64,000 nt of DNA from Syntrophomonadaceae bacterium (GTDB lineage: Bacteria > Bacillota > Syntrophomonadia > Syntrophomonadales > DTU052), in assembly GCA_012729505.1 (NCBI GenBank), contig JAAYDA010000072.1, positions 1 through 64,000 of the forward strand, in the 5' to 3' direction. Below, in pieces: positions 38,685 to 48,757 of the stretch (positions are counted from its first letter, which is position 1; each line of letters starts with the position of its first letter). The translations under genes were made by a program, and so were the position numbers. The notes beneath the pieces were generated by a model, which worked only from the letters and a program-made list of their open reading frames with translations, had not been told where the DNA came from and did no database searches.

Positions 38685-40646
38685 TCAACTGAGATTAACC
38701 GATTCACATTTGGCCAGGTAGTCTAATACTACCTTCACATAGGTGGAATGAGACCAGGTTAGGGGACAGACCGAAAGGGCATCTCCGGAATAAGGATTGA
38801 GCTGCTCAGGCAAAAGGTTGCCCGGTCTGGCATGACCGGCAACCCAATCAATCAAGTAATATGCTCTCGCCAGGTTTTCAGCACCACCTAGGGCGATATG
38901 CCAATCAGCCAGCCACAGAGTAGTAATTATCCAAGGATTGCCTGGAACGTTTTCAATGTCATCACTCACCCGGTAGTAATAATCCCCAATGTAGCGGGCC
39001 AACCCGCCCACTTCCGTCCTGCACCAGAGATGGGCTTCAATCGCCTGCATAGTACGGCAGATTCGCACATCATTGGCCGAGAAAGCTCCAAAGGCGAACA
39101 GACCATACATACTGGCATCAAGAACCGAATCCTGTACCAGCTTCCCTCTTTCGTCCCAAAACAGTCCCCGTACAAACCGCCCCAAGCCGGGATGATAAAG
39201 GTGACGAACCATCCCTTCCCGGATCTCAGCCGCCACATTTTCACACAGAAGTGCCATTTCCTCATCCCGGGCGGTTCGAGCCATATCCGCACCGAGAATT
39301 AAGGCTCCATACACAGCACCACAGGTAAAGGCCGTAATGCCCCGTCTTTCCTCCCATAAATCCCAGCTGGGCCCTACCAGGCCAGTCTCCTGGTCCAGAT
39401 ACCCGGTCATAAAATTGAGAGCGGGCCGAATCAGCTGTCTGTACAGCTCTCTCACCAATTCTGCATCATTATATAATTGGTAATGCCGCCCCAAGGCCCA
39501 CAACACCAGCGCTGTCTCATCTTCCTGAATCGGGACAATCTCCTCCCCTTCAATAACCATGGGATGCCAAGTACAGCCCGGGCTCCCATCCGGATTATAA
39601 CGCTGGAGAAAATACCCCTCTTCACTTATAACTTTCGCACAAAAAGAATAAATCCGCCGTGCTTCCTCAGGATAACCGGCCATGTCCAGGCCATGAGCTA
39701 CCATAGCACCATCCCGCGGCCAAAAATACATATAGTGGTCCCGGGCCACCAGGAAATTATCAGCATCCGAACTGGCCATTACAGCTCCACTGCGATCCAT
39801 ACTACTCCGCATCGTAAAAAGACTGCTTTTGTAAAGCCCCACCTGTCGCGGCGAAAGATTGCCAAAATCCCGGCGAGCCCGCATAATCCAGGAACGATAA
39901 TGGCGGATCCTTCTCTCCAGCCACTCTTCCGGATCTTTAGTCAAAAAGCGACGATTAGCCTCACGAACCTCAGTCAGCCCAAAGCCGGCAGTGAGCCAGA
40001 AGTAGACTTCACTTTCCCCCAATGCCCCCAATTCCAGAGGCAGACCAATAGCGCTGTCTACTGATCCGTCTGCAATTGGGTTCAAAGAAAGGCAGCCATC
40101 CTCCGCATCCTTGAATGTTCCTTCCCTGCCCTTATAACGCTTAATCCCGGTAGAATATTGGTCAACACCTCCGAATTTAGTCCTGCAGTTAACCAAAAGA
40201 TAACATCCTTTTTTATAATGACAAACTCCCCCGGTCCTGGGATCATAGAAGGCCGAATCCCCCGCCTCGATACCCCGGATAGAAAAATCCTGATAAAAAA
40301 TAATCTGAAGATTACGGGCATATGGGCGCAGATTGCGAACCACAATCTTTTTTAAGTACAGATCTTCAGCTGAATGCAGGGCATCATTTATTATTACTTC
40401 CAACCCCAATTCATTATTGACGGCCCGATTACGGGTTACGGAAGTATCAGGTACATAATCCAGTTTCTTTTCCCAATCGGGAGAAAATATCCAGCTCATT
40501 CGCTGATCCGCAAAAAAGCCAAAATTAGTATGATTGGCATCACCATGGTTTTCGAAGCCGCCATAAGGCCAGTAAAGGTCCCGAAGACTCAGATTCTCAT
40601 CAAAATTTAATAACATAACACCATTGCCCAAAATAATATCTCTCAT
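38685..40646 (-). CDS. Glycoside hydrolase family 15 protein (glucoamylase-like)
   Basis: YMYFWPRDGAMVAHGLDMAGYPEEARRIY, GLVGPSWDLWEERRGITAFTCGAVYGAL, NPWIITTLWLADW. Confidence 0.93.
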   Translation of the reverse strand: MRDIILGNGVMLLNFDENLSLRDLYWPYGGFENHGDANHTNFGFFADQRMSWIFSPDWEKKLDYVPDTSVTRNRAVNNELGLEVIINDALHSAEDLYLKKIVVRNLRPYARNLQIIFYQDFSIRGIEAGDSAFYDPRTGGVCHYKKGCYLLVNCRTKFGGVDQYSTGIKRYKGREGTFKDAEDGCLSLNPIADGSVDSAIGLPLELGALGESEVYFWLTAGFGLTEVREANRRFLTKDPEEWLERRIRHYRSWIMRARRDFGNLSPRQVGLYKSSLFTMRSSMDRSGAVMASSDADNFLVARDHYMYFWPRDGAMVAHGLDMAGYPEEARRIYSFCAKVISEEGYFLQRYNPDGSPGCTWHPMVIEGEEIVPIQEDETALVLWALGRHYQLYNDAELVRELYRQLIRPALNFMTGYLDQETGLVGPSWDLWEERRGITAFTCGAVYGALILGADMARTARDEEMALLCENVAAEIREGMVRHLYHPGLGRFVRGLFWDERGKLVQDSVLDASMYGLFAFGAFSANDVRICRTMQAIEAHLWCRTEVGGLARYIGDYYYRVSDDIENVPGNPWIITTLWLADWHIALGGAENLARAYYLIDWVAGHARPGNLLPEQLNPYSGDALSVCPLTWSHSTYVKVVLDYLAKCESVNLS

Positions 40647-40745
40647 TGTTGGCTCCTCGCAAATTAATCTTCAGATTGGGGAATAATATCCGCGGAATCA
40701 TTATTCCACGTTCAACTCTGTTTTATCAGCATAAAGGAGGAAACC

Positions 40746-41369
40746 ATGATCATTATGTTGTACATCGCCGCATTAATTTTGGGGCTGGTATTCCTGGCAA
40801 TACTATACTGGAAGGACATATTCAGCACAAAGAATCCGATTCCCCGTAAAATTTTAGACTTCGAAACCGCCGAGGAAATTATGCCCCCGGAATTCAACCC
40901 TCCAAAGCAGGGTCCTCCCCAGCTGCCTGATTGTTACGAAGAAACTCGATTGGTTCTTTTAGTTCGTGATCCGGAATGGCTATTCGCCTACTGGGATATC
41001 GATGGGAATCACTGGCATCAATTGACTGCCGGCCTGGGAGAAAACATCTCTCCCGACAACCTCACCCTTCGAGTTTACGAAATAGCCAATAATATGGACT
41101 ATTTCGATATCAAAGTAGGAGGCCTCAGCCGGGACTGGCATATTCGGGTGGGTAAAAGCAATACCCCTTTTTACTGCCAACTGGGCATCAAGACTTGTGA
41201 CCGCTTTATTCCGATTGCCATTTCTAATACGGTGGTAACTCCCCGGAATCAGATATCAGCCTCTTCCGACGAAGAATGGATGCTGGTCAGCGATAATGAA
41301 CAACGACTTCTGAAACGAATCGGCCAATTTCCTCTTGATCTTAGTTCTCCGCTTAACTGGGGTGAATAA
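40746..41369 (+). CDS. DUF4912 domain protein
   Basis: LVLLVRDPEWLFAYWDI; N-terminal TM; RBS AAAGGAGG. Confidence 0.88.
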   Translation: MIIMLYIAALILGLVFLAILYWKDIFSTKNPIPRKILDFETAEEIMPPEFNPPKQGPPQLPDCYEETRLVLLVRDPEWLFAYWDIDGNHWHQLTAGLGENISPDNLTLRVYEIANNMDYFDIKVGGLSRDWHIRVGKSNTPFYCQLGIKTCDRFIPIAISNTVVTPRNQISASSDEEWMLVSDNEQRLLKRIGQFPLDLSSPLNWGE

Positions 41370-41418
41370 TTCAGAAGGATATTTACTGAAATAAAGCATT
41401 TACAAAAAAGCAAAGGAG

Positions 41419-43011
41419 TTGGGAAGGAATTTGGAAAAAGGATTAATGTGTCTGGTACTCCATGCTCATCTTCCCTTCGTACGCCATCCGGCTGGAGAAG
41501 AAATGCTGGAGGAAAGATGGCTCTACGAAGGAATCACCGAAACCTATGTGCCCCTGCTGCAAATGATGGAGGGATTACTGACAGATAATGTTGACTTTCG
41601 AGTCACCATATCCCTCAGCCCTCCGCTGATCAGTATGCTGCAGGATAAACTTATAATGGAAAAATACCAAAGACACCTGGATAACCTCATATCTCTGTCA
41701 AACCTTGAAGTCATGCGTACTGAAGCAATGCCGGAATTTAATTACACCGCCGGTCTCTACCGAAATCGCTTTCGTTCGATTAATGAATTCGTATTCAAGA
41801 AATACGGCGGCAATATACTGCCGGCATTCCGGCAACTGGCTGACAGCGGCAAAATTCAGCTCATAACCAGTATGGCCACTCACGGTTTCCTGCCTTTGAT
41901 CAGTCATCAGGAAGAAATCATTCGAGCCCAGGTCTCAGTGGCGGTTAACCTTTTCCAGCAAGTATTCGGGCGGAAGCCACCCGGCATATGGCTTCCCGAA
42001 TGCGGCTATAAACCAGGCATCGATTATATCCTGAAGGAATTTGGATTACGTTACTTCTTCACCGATACTCACGGAATCATGTATGCCTCACGACGGCCCA
42101 AATACGGGATCTACGCCCCTATCTACTGTCCCTCCGGAGTAGCCGCATTCGGCCGGGACACCGAAACCTCCCGTCAGGTCTGGAGCTCCCAGGAAGGATA
42201 TCCCGGCGATCCGGATTACCGCGAATTCTACCGTGACATCGGATATGACCTGGAATACGACTACATCAAAGATTATCTGCCCCAGGGAATCCGGGTGGAT
42301 ACCGGACTCAAATACCATCGCATCACCGGTCCCACAGGAGAAAAGGCTCCTTATCAGCCCGAGTGGGCCCGTGAGAAGGCCATTCTCCACGCCGGCAACT
42401 TCATGTTTAACCGTCAAAGCCAATTGGAATACCTGGCTGAATATATGGACCGAAAACCCCTCATTGTAGCCCCCTATGATGCCGAGTTATTCGGCCATTG
42501 GTGGTTTGAAGGCCCGGATTTCCTCAACTATTTTTTCCGCAAATCCGCCTTTGACCAAGACACTTTTCGTCTTATTCATCCCAGTCAATATCTGGAGATG
42601 TATCCAGTTAACCAGGTAGCAGTCCCCAATGCATCCAGCTGGGGCCACAAAGGCTACAATGAAGTCTGGTTGGAAGAATCCAACGAATGGATATACCGTC
42701 ATCTGCACCTTGCCGGGCAACGAATGATCCAACTGGCCAGTAATAATCACCATATCCCCAGTATAAAAAGCCGGGCCCTTAATCAAGCCGCTCGTGAACT
42801 TCTCCTGGCCCAATCTTCAGACTGGGCTTTCATAATGAGATCCGGGACCATGGTGGACTACGCCGTGCGCAGGACTAAAGAACACCTGCACAACTTTACC
42901 CGGCTTTTCTACGCCATAAATGAAGACCTTTACGATGAAGCCTGGCTGCAAAATCTCGAAAAAGATCATAACATTTTTCCCAACATGGACTACCGCTGCT
43001 TCGCCCGGTAA
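41419..43011 (+). CDS. GH57 family 1,4-alpha-glucan branching enzyme-like protein (start may be TTG at 41431)
   Basis: CLVLHAHLPFVRHP, PGIWLPECGYKPGIDYILKEFGLRYFFTDTHG, YDAELFGHWWFEGPDFL. Confidence 0.93.
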   Translation: MGRNLEKGLMCLVLHAHLPFVRHPAGEEMLEERWLYEGITETYVPLLQMMEGLLTDNVDFRVTISLSPPLISMLQDKLIMEKYQRHLDNLISLSNLEVMRTEAMPEFNYTAGLYRNRFRSINEFVFKKYGGNILPAFRQLADSGKIQLITSMATHGFLPLISHQEEIIRAQVSVAVNLFQQVFGRKPPGIWLPECGYKPGIDYILKEFGLRYFFTDTHGIMYASRRPKYGIYAPIYCPSGVAAFGRDTETSRQVWSSQEGYPGDPDYREFYRDIGYDLEYDYIKDYLPQGIRVDTGLKYHRITGPTGEKAPYQPEWAREKAILHAGNFMFNRQSQLEYLAEYMDRKPLIVAPYDAELFGHWWFEGPDFLNYFFRKSAFDQDTFRLIHPSQYLEMYPVNQVAVPNASSWGHKGYNEVWLEESNEWIYRHLHLAGQRMIQLASNNHHIPSIKSRALNQAARELLLAQSSDWAFIMRSGTMVDYAVRRTKEHLHNFTRLFYAINEDLYDEAWLQNLEKDHNIFPNMDYRCFAR

Positions 43012-43099
43012 TTTCCAGCGATGTTTCTGATAAAAAACTGTTCCGGCGTCAGATAAATAGGATTTTCAAACTTGGGGGAATACTAAATTCGGGTGATGA

Positions 43100-43915
43100 T
43101 TGATTATGAATAAGAAAATAAGCTGCCTGATAGCAGGGATATTAATAATCATATTGGCATTTAGTACAGTGGGTTGTGGAAACAAGGAACTGGAAAAAAA
43201 GCCGGACAACTCTGCTTCCGCTCAGACCCCCCCTGCCGATTTGGAAAAAATGAGAAAGGGACTGCTGGAGTTAGGGGTTATGCTGGAAAAACGCCGGAAC
43301 GTTAATAGCGGAGCCGACAACTCTGAACAACAGGAAAAGATTGACCTCCCATCTCAAGATACCGCCGGGGACAAATCATCCTCTGGAACATCAGAATGGA
43401 AAGAAGAAATGGATAAAGTCCGCAGTCTGCATCGCCATTGGAACGGACTGGAACCTGAAGCAGTGGCAAAAGGACTGAGCGCAACGGTACAGTCCAATCT
43501 GGAAGAGAGCTTGGCCCTCCTGACTTCCAGTGTTGAAAATCGGCGGCCTCTGGAAGCAGAACTGGCAGCTAATCAGACTTTTCGCAATTATATTGAAGTC
43601 GCCCGTCTGTTCAAGACCAACATTCCAGCCAACCTGGAAAGAGTGCGCTACCATATAGTGGAATCCCGGCTGCAAAGCAATATGGGCAGCTGGGATAAGG
43701 CAGAAGAGGAAGCCCGGCAATCTCTTACAATCTGGCAGCGAACAGCTTACTCCCTGGAGAAAATCCAACGAGCCCAAATTAGCCAGATGGAGCATTCCTT
43801 AACCGACCTGGTGGAGGCAGTCCAAAAAAAGAGTTCTATTCTGACTGAGATAAAAAGCGAAATAGCCTTGGATAATTTAGAGCAGCTGGAGAAAAAAATA
43901 AAGGCTTTGTTTTGA
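43100..43915 (+). CDS. Hypothetical lipoprotein
   Basis: Signal peptide with lipobox AFSTVGCGN. Confidence 0.7.
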   Translation: MIMNKKISCLIAGILIIILAFSTVGCGNKELEKKPDNSASAQTPPADLEKMRKGLLELGVMLEKRRNVNSGADNSEQQEKIDLPSQDTAGDKSSSGTSEWKEEMDKVRSLHRHWNGLEPEAVAKGLSATVQSNLEESLALLTSSVENRRPLEAELAANQTFRNYIEVARLFKTNIPANLERVRYHIVESRLQSNMGSWDKAEEEARQSLTIWQRTAYSLEKIQRAQISQMEHSLTDLVEAVQKKSSILTEIKSEIALDNLEQLEKKIKALF

Positions 43916-43934
43916 ATCCCCATTTCTTACATCC

Positions 43935-45635
43935 CTAATCTTCAATTTTCTGGCCGGTAGCAGCGGGAATAAAAATTTCAAAGATGGTCCCCTGTCCGGG
44001 AGTCGAATTCACATCAATAAATCCTTCGTGGTTCTTAATTATTGAATAAGCAGTAGCCAGCCCCAAACCATTGCCGGCTGCTCTGGTACTGAAGTAAGGA
44101 TCGAAAATCTTTGTTTGATTCTCCCGGGGAATTCCCACACCACTATCCTGTATCGTAACTCGGACATATTCCATTAAAAGCTGCAGAGCCGGCTCCTGAT
44201 TTTCCTGGGTGAAGTTCTCTATTTTTACTTGGATAGTGCCGCCATCGGGCATGGCCTGCATGGCATTGATAAAAAGGTTGCTGAAAACCTGATTCATTCC
44301 GCCTTCATCTGCTTCAATAAGCCACAAGCCTTCTTCACAGGTTATTTCTGCTCTGACATTGGAACCGCTCAATGCAAACCCGGCCGCTTCTTTTACAATT
44401 GGAAAAAGGGACAGCATAGTCTTCACCGGCTTTCCCCCACGGGCAAAGGTTAGCAACTGGTGAGTCAGATGACGGGCCTGGCAAGTAGCTTTTTCGGCCT
44501 CCGCCAGCATAGGTCCGGCTTCATGTTCTTCACTCAAAAGCATTCTGGTCAGAGTAACATTACCCATAACTACAGTCATCAAATTGTTAAAGTCGTGAGC
44601 TATTCCTCCTGCCAAAACCTCCAGAGACTCCAGCTTGCTGGCTCGAATCATTTCTTCCTCTATCTTAAGCTCCGCATTGGTATCCCTCGCAACAATAACC
44701 ACTCCCATTGATTTGCCTTGCTGATCGTGGATGGCATTACCGGTTACTGTTACTATTGTTGCCGAACCGTCCTTGCGAATCAAACGATGATTATTTAAGA
44801 CAACAGGGACATCGGCCCTCATGACTATCTGCACCAATCTGGATCTGGCTCTGGTGGTGGACGGCTCCAGGAGAAAAAATACTTCGTCAAGACTTCTGTT
44901 AACCGTCTCGCCATAGGTCCAGCCAGTGATTTCCTCAGCTATCTGGTTCATCAGAATAATGCGGCCATCCTCATCGGCGGCGATTACCCCTTCTCCAATG
45001 CTGTTTAGAGTCACTCCCAATCGTTCTTTACCCTCGGCCAGATTTTTTTCCAACTGCTTATATCTGGTAACATCCCTTCCGCAGAATGAAATTCCCAACA
45101 TATTGCCCCTTGTATCCCGGAACGGATAGCCCTGGGCATCCAACCACACATAATGTCCATTGCTGTGCTTGAAGCGAAATTCGATCCTCTCCCATTGGCA
45201 ATGTTCTAATCCCATATAAAAGTTATTTTTGGCACTTTCCCGATCATCATGATGAATAAACTCCAAGGGATTCCTTCCAAAATGCTTCTTCGGATCATAG
45301 CCCAGAATGTTTTGGGCGGAGGCGCTGATAAAACGCATCAGACCTCGCCGATCAGTTACAATAATAATGTCCAACAGATTTTCGATTATCTGGCTCAGAT
45401 ATTCGAAATGCTCCTGACATTCCTTGCTAAAGTAAGTGTTGAATTCCCATTTGGGGTCAAAAGGCTCCCTAATTATCTCAGCATCGTTTGCCACCATGCT
45501 TTTTGTCATGGGAGTAACTCCACTCTTAAAGGGAACTGAAAAATTCGATTTAGGGGGAGAGGGAGCGCGATAGACCGGATAGGACCTCTTCGCGTCTTTC
45601 AACACTTTGAGGCGTTTATGTTGTGGGTCAACCAT
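43935..45635 (-). CDS. PAS-domain sensor histidine kinase
   Basis: Two PAS domains; LEVLAGGIAHDFNNLMTVVMGN (H box), NLFINAMQAMPDGG, DSGVGIPRE, GLGLATAYSII. Confidence 0.94.
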   Translation of the reverse strand: MVDPQHKRLKVLKDAKRSYPVYRAPSPPKSNFSVPFKSGVTPMTKSMVANDAEIIREPFDPKWEFNTYFSKECQEHFEYLSQIIENLLDIIIVTDRRGLMRFISASAQNILGYDPKKHFGRNPLEFIHHDDRESAKNNFYMGLEHCQWERIEFRFKHSNGHYVWLDAQGYPFRDTRGNMLGISFCGRDVTRYKQLEKNLAEGKERLGVTLNSIGEGVIAADEDGRIILMNQIAEEITGWTYGETVNRSLDEVFFLLEPSTTRARSRLVQIVMRADVPVVLNNHRLIRKDGSATIVTVTGNAIHDQQGKSMGVVIVARDTNAELKIEEEMIRASKLESLEVLAGGIAHDFNNLMTVVMGNVTLTRMLLSEEHEAGPMLAEAEKATCQARHLTHQLLTFARGGKPVKTMLSLFPIVKEAAGFALSGSNVRAEITCEEGLWLIEADEGGMNQVFSNLFINAMQAMPDGGTIQVKIENFTQENQEPALQLLMEYVRVTIQDSGVGIPRENQTKIFDPYFSTRAAGNGLGLATAYSIIKNHEGFIDVNSTPGQGTIFEIFIPAATGQKIED

Positions 45636-45863
45636 TATTGCTATCCTCCAATTTATTCAGCGGTTCAGGCTAGTTGTTATGTACTTTCTGAAAGGTTTCT
45701 TCTGCATTCTTTTCCAATTTCCTGCAAATAATAGAAAAAATATTTCGACAACCGGATCCTGTACAATCTGATTCGAAAGAAAGCTTCAAAATGATCTTTA
45801 AAGTAGGCCGATTCATAAATAAGCACTGGCTTTCTCCAAAACAACAATATATAAGACTCTTCA

Positions 45864-46373
45864 ATGTTGCAGCAACAGATGCCAACTGTTATCCTGAAAA
45901 CAGAAGAGATGGGGAATTATCTGCCGAATTCAGAAATGGAGCAAGATGCAATGCAGGTCATTTTTGTTGTTTTAGCGATTTTAATATTATTACTTTATTC
46001 TCCCTATTTATTAGCCATTTTTCGGGGACGTGGAGAAGCTTTTGAGAATCTTCTCCAAGCAGAAATGAGCGAGGCTCTTGCTGTGCTGCTGGAAAACCCG
46101 TGGCGGACTCTGCTGCCAATCCTGGCGGCAGCACTGATTTTTGAGGCCGGGTATTTTATCTCCGCCTGGATATCCGTAAATCTGTGGGGCTTTCGTCTCT
46201 TTACTAGCGGCTTTATTCTATTTGAGTTATTCCATGTGTGCTTATTGATAGTTAGCCTCTTCCGGTACATAAGGGGACAGCAGGAAATAGAAAGCATGAT
46301 AAAATGGAAATTGGAACGCTTTTGCGCTCTTATGTTCTCAGCTCACGCCATCCTGGGCCTGCTTTTTCTGTAA
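45864..46373 (+). CDS. Hypothetical membrane protein
   Basis: Hydrophobic ORF with several TM stretches. Confidence 0.5.
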   Translation: MLQQQMPTVILKTEEMGNYLPNSEMEQDAMQVIFVVLAILILLLYSPYLLAIFRGRGEAFENLLQAEMSEALAVLLENPWRTLLPILAAALIFEAGYFISAWISVNLWGFRLFTSGFILFELFHVCLLIVSLFRYIRGQQEIESMIKWKLERFCALMFSAHAILGLLFL

Positions 46374-47468
46374 TCCCTGCAGCTCCAAGTAATCACCATT
46401 GATTACCGATTCGGTGCCCAGTCGGCGAGTTTGATTCTGCACCTTTTCTAAAAGCTGTTGCGCGGCCTGCCCTTCTAATAGATAGGGCTGACTCTCTTCG
46501 ATAAATACTGGCCGCACCCGAATTTCCCCCAACCCTCCAGGGATCAGATTGACTTCCAGAATAAGACCTTCCCGGGTATAGACGTGCTGGTTCTGGTCAA
46601 AAATGAAATTGCCCAGGCTGTAGGCGATGAGCCCGTTTTTATACTGCTCAAATCCCTGGATAATATGGGGATGATGCCCGATAATAAGATGGGCGCCACC
46701 GTCGATCAAAGCCTTTGCCATCACTTGTTGTGATTTATCCGGAACAGGGCTGTATTCGGTTCCCCAGTGAAGAGACACTATTACCACATCCACATAGGGT
46801 TTAAGCTCCGCTAAATCTTCCAGGATCATATCTTCCCGCAAGGGTGCTACCCCGCTGCGCTCATCTGTGGCCTCAAAAGAACGGCGATAGCTATAATCGA
46901 AATAAATATCAGCGAAATCAGTATAAGCCAGGATACCGACTTTAAGGCCATTTTTTTCAACGATCACCGGACGGCGGGCTTCGGTGAGATCCTGTCCTCC
47001 CCCTACCGTCAAGACTCCCGCCTCACGGAGCAGCTCAATTGTGTCCAAAAATGCAGGTGCATCGTAATCCAGAGCATGGTTGTTGGCCACACTTAGCACA
47101 TCAAATCCGGATTCCCGCAGGGTATTGGCCAATTGAGGCCGCCCACGAAATTGAATACCCTTGCCGGGTAAAGGAGTACCCCGGTCTGACAAAGGAGACT
47201 CAAGATTGCCAAAGGTAAGATCAGCCTTTTTTAAGTGAGAGGATATCTTAATGAAGGGATAGGAATCTCCATTGGCTTGCATAAGTCTTTCTACTTTGCG
47301 CGCCAGCATCACATCCCCTACTGCCAGGAAAGATATTTCCAAGGATGGTTCTTTCATCGGGGCCTCAATCTCAGGCGGAACCGGTTCTCTTCCTTCCTGA
47401 TAGCCCCATCCCAACCCTACTACCAGTGCCAAAAAAATCGTACCAATCAATATTTTCTTTATTGGCAT
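46338..47468 (-). CDS. CapA family (poly-gamma-glutamate synthesis-like) protein
   Basis: FLAVGDVMLARKVERLM, FGNLESPLSDRGTP, SVANNHALDY, GHHPHIIQGFE. Confidence 0.94.
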   Translation of the reverse strand: MPIKKILIGTIFLALVVGLGWGYQEGREPVPPEIEAPMKEPSLEISFLAVGDVMLARKVERLMQANGDSYPFIKISSHLKKADLTFGNLESPLSDRGTPLPGKGIQFRGRPQLANTLRESGFDVLSVANNHALDYDAPAFLDTIELLREAGVLTVGGGQDLTEARRPVIVEKNGLKVGILAYTDFADIYFDYSYRRSFEATDERSGVAPLREDMILEDLAELKPYVDVVIVSLHWGTEYSPVPDKSQQVMAKALIDGGAHLIIGHHPHIIQGFEQYKNGLIAYSLGNFIFDQNQHVYTREGLILEVNLIPGGLGEIRVRPVFIEESQPYLLEGQAAQQLLEKVQNQTRRLGTESVINGDYLELQGLQKKQAQDGVS

Positions 47469-47552
47469 CTTTTTCTCCCCTTTCTCTCCCTATACCATCA
47501 GCAGGGGTAGTCTCTTTAATTTTATTGTTAGTGACCATGAAAAGAAAGACCC

Positions 47553-48074
47553 TTATAAGCCCTTTCGGGTTTGACAGGCAAAGGCCAGGATCACCATAAA
47601 CAGGATAATAACCGGAGACAGCAGATAGAGGCTCAGGAATGAAACCGCAAATCCTTCCAGAGTCCATGATGGAAGAAGTGATAAAAAAGGTACCCATGGA
47701 GTGTGCCACATTTGCAGTACGAAATCATAGTTGGAGGTAAAGGGGCCGAAATGAATCCAGTTCCAAATAGCAAGACCCTCCGCTACCAGGCCGGGGCTTT
47801 GGCCGATGATGCTAATGGCGATAATGCTAAGGCTTCTTTGACAATCAGACTTTTCCGCAGTCAGTAGGTGATCTGAAATATCGTTCTCCTTGGATATTTC
47901 CTCAGGAATAAAATTCATCCTTCCCAGACAGCGGCTGAACCAAACCAAAATGAAAACAAAGGCGAGGGAAGCCAGAAGGTCAAGACCAGGAAAATACATG
48001 GTCAGCCAAACCAGAATGGCAAATAGAAGATTAAATGCGATCAGCCACCCTCCATATCTGAAAATCATCACCAT
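47553..48074 (-). CDS. Hypothetical membrane protein
   Basis: Multiple TM stretches; overlaps upstream gene by 7 bp. Confidence 0.6.
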   Translation of the reverse strand: MVMIFRYGGWLIAFNLLFAILVWLTMYFPGLDLLASLAFVFILVWFSRCLGRMNFIPEEISKENDISDHLLTAEKSDCQRSLSIIAISIIGQSPGLVAEGLAIWNWIHFGPFTSNYDFVLQMWHTPWVPFLSLLPSWTLEGFAVSFLSLYLLSPVIILFMVILAFACQTRKGL

Positions 48075-48727
48075 ATCTCGCCATCCTCAGCAATGATCTC
48101 CACCAGAGAGCTTCTGTAAATTGAGTCGGGAGTCACCCATATATCTTGAAAACTATCCAGATCGAGCCCCAGCTTAAAAAACGGCAGCCATATAATCTTG
48201 GAGCAGTTCCAAATGCGTTCACCGGATTTGAAGGGCAGCGGGAAAAACAATTGCCCCTGATGGCTTTCCACTTCACGAAGCACCGTTTCTCGCTGATCAG
48301 GTGTGGCAGCAACTCGAAGTATGCAGGCTCGGTCGTAGTCTCTGAATTTAACGGCATCTACTTTACTTATACCCAAGGTGAGCCAGCCCTGCCAGGCCTG
48401 ACCCTCCCCGGCATAAAGGGCCGCATGGGTAAAACCCCCATAGGTTGAACCCCGGTTGCCTCCCAGCAAAATATCGCCGGGCATAAGATTCTCAAGTGCC
48501 AGCTGATTGCCGCGTCCCGAGGGGGTTCCAGAACCTGTGTGGCCTTGGCTTATGGCTTTAATCCCCTGCCCTACCACCATCGTCGGCGCCGAGTGCCGGT
48601 TGTAACCATTCAGACCTAAAATCAGGAGCGCCAAAAGCACGTCCACAACCAGCAGAGCCAGAAGCAGATTAAGTCCGGGCTTTCTAATTTTGGGAAGAGG
48701 CTGACGCATTAAGAGGGCCCCTCTCAT
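48068..48727 (-). CDS. YiiX-like permuted papain-like cysteine hydrolase
   Basis: LMPGDILLGGNRGSTYGGFTHAALYAGEGQ and WNCSKIIWLPF. Confidence 0.7.
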   Translation of the reverse strand: MRGALLMRQPLPKIRKPGLNLLLALLVVDVLLALLILGLNGYNRHSAPTMVVGQGIKAISQGHTGSGTPSGRGNQLALENLMPGDILLGGNRGSTYGGFTHAALYAGEGQAWQGWLTLGISKVDAVKFRDYDRACILRVAATPDQRETVLREVESHQGQLFFPLPFKSGERIWNCSKIIWLPFFKLGLDLDSFQDIWVTPDSIYRSSLVEIIAEDGEIW

Positions 48728-48757
48728 TGTCAGTATCCAGGAAGACTCCTTGCTCTG

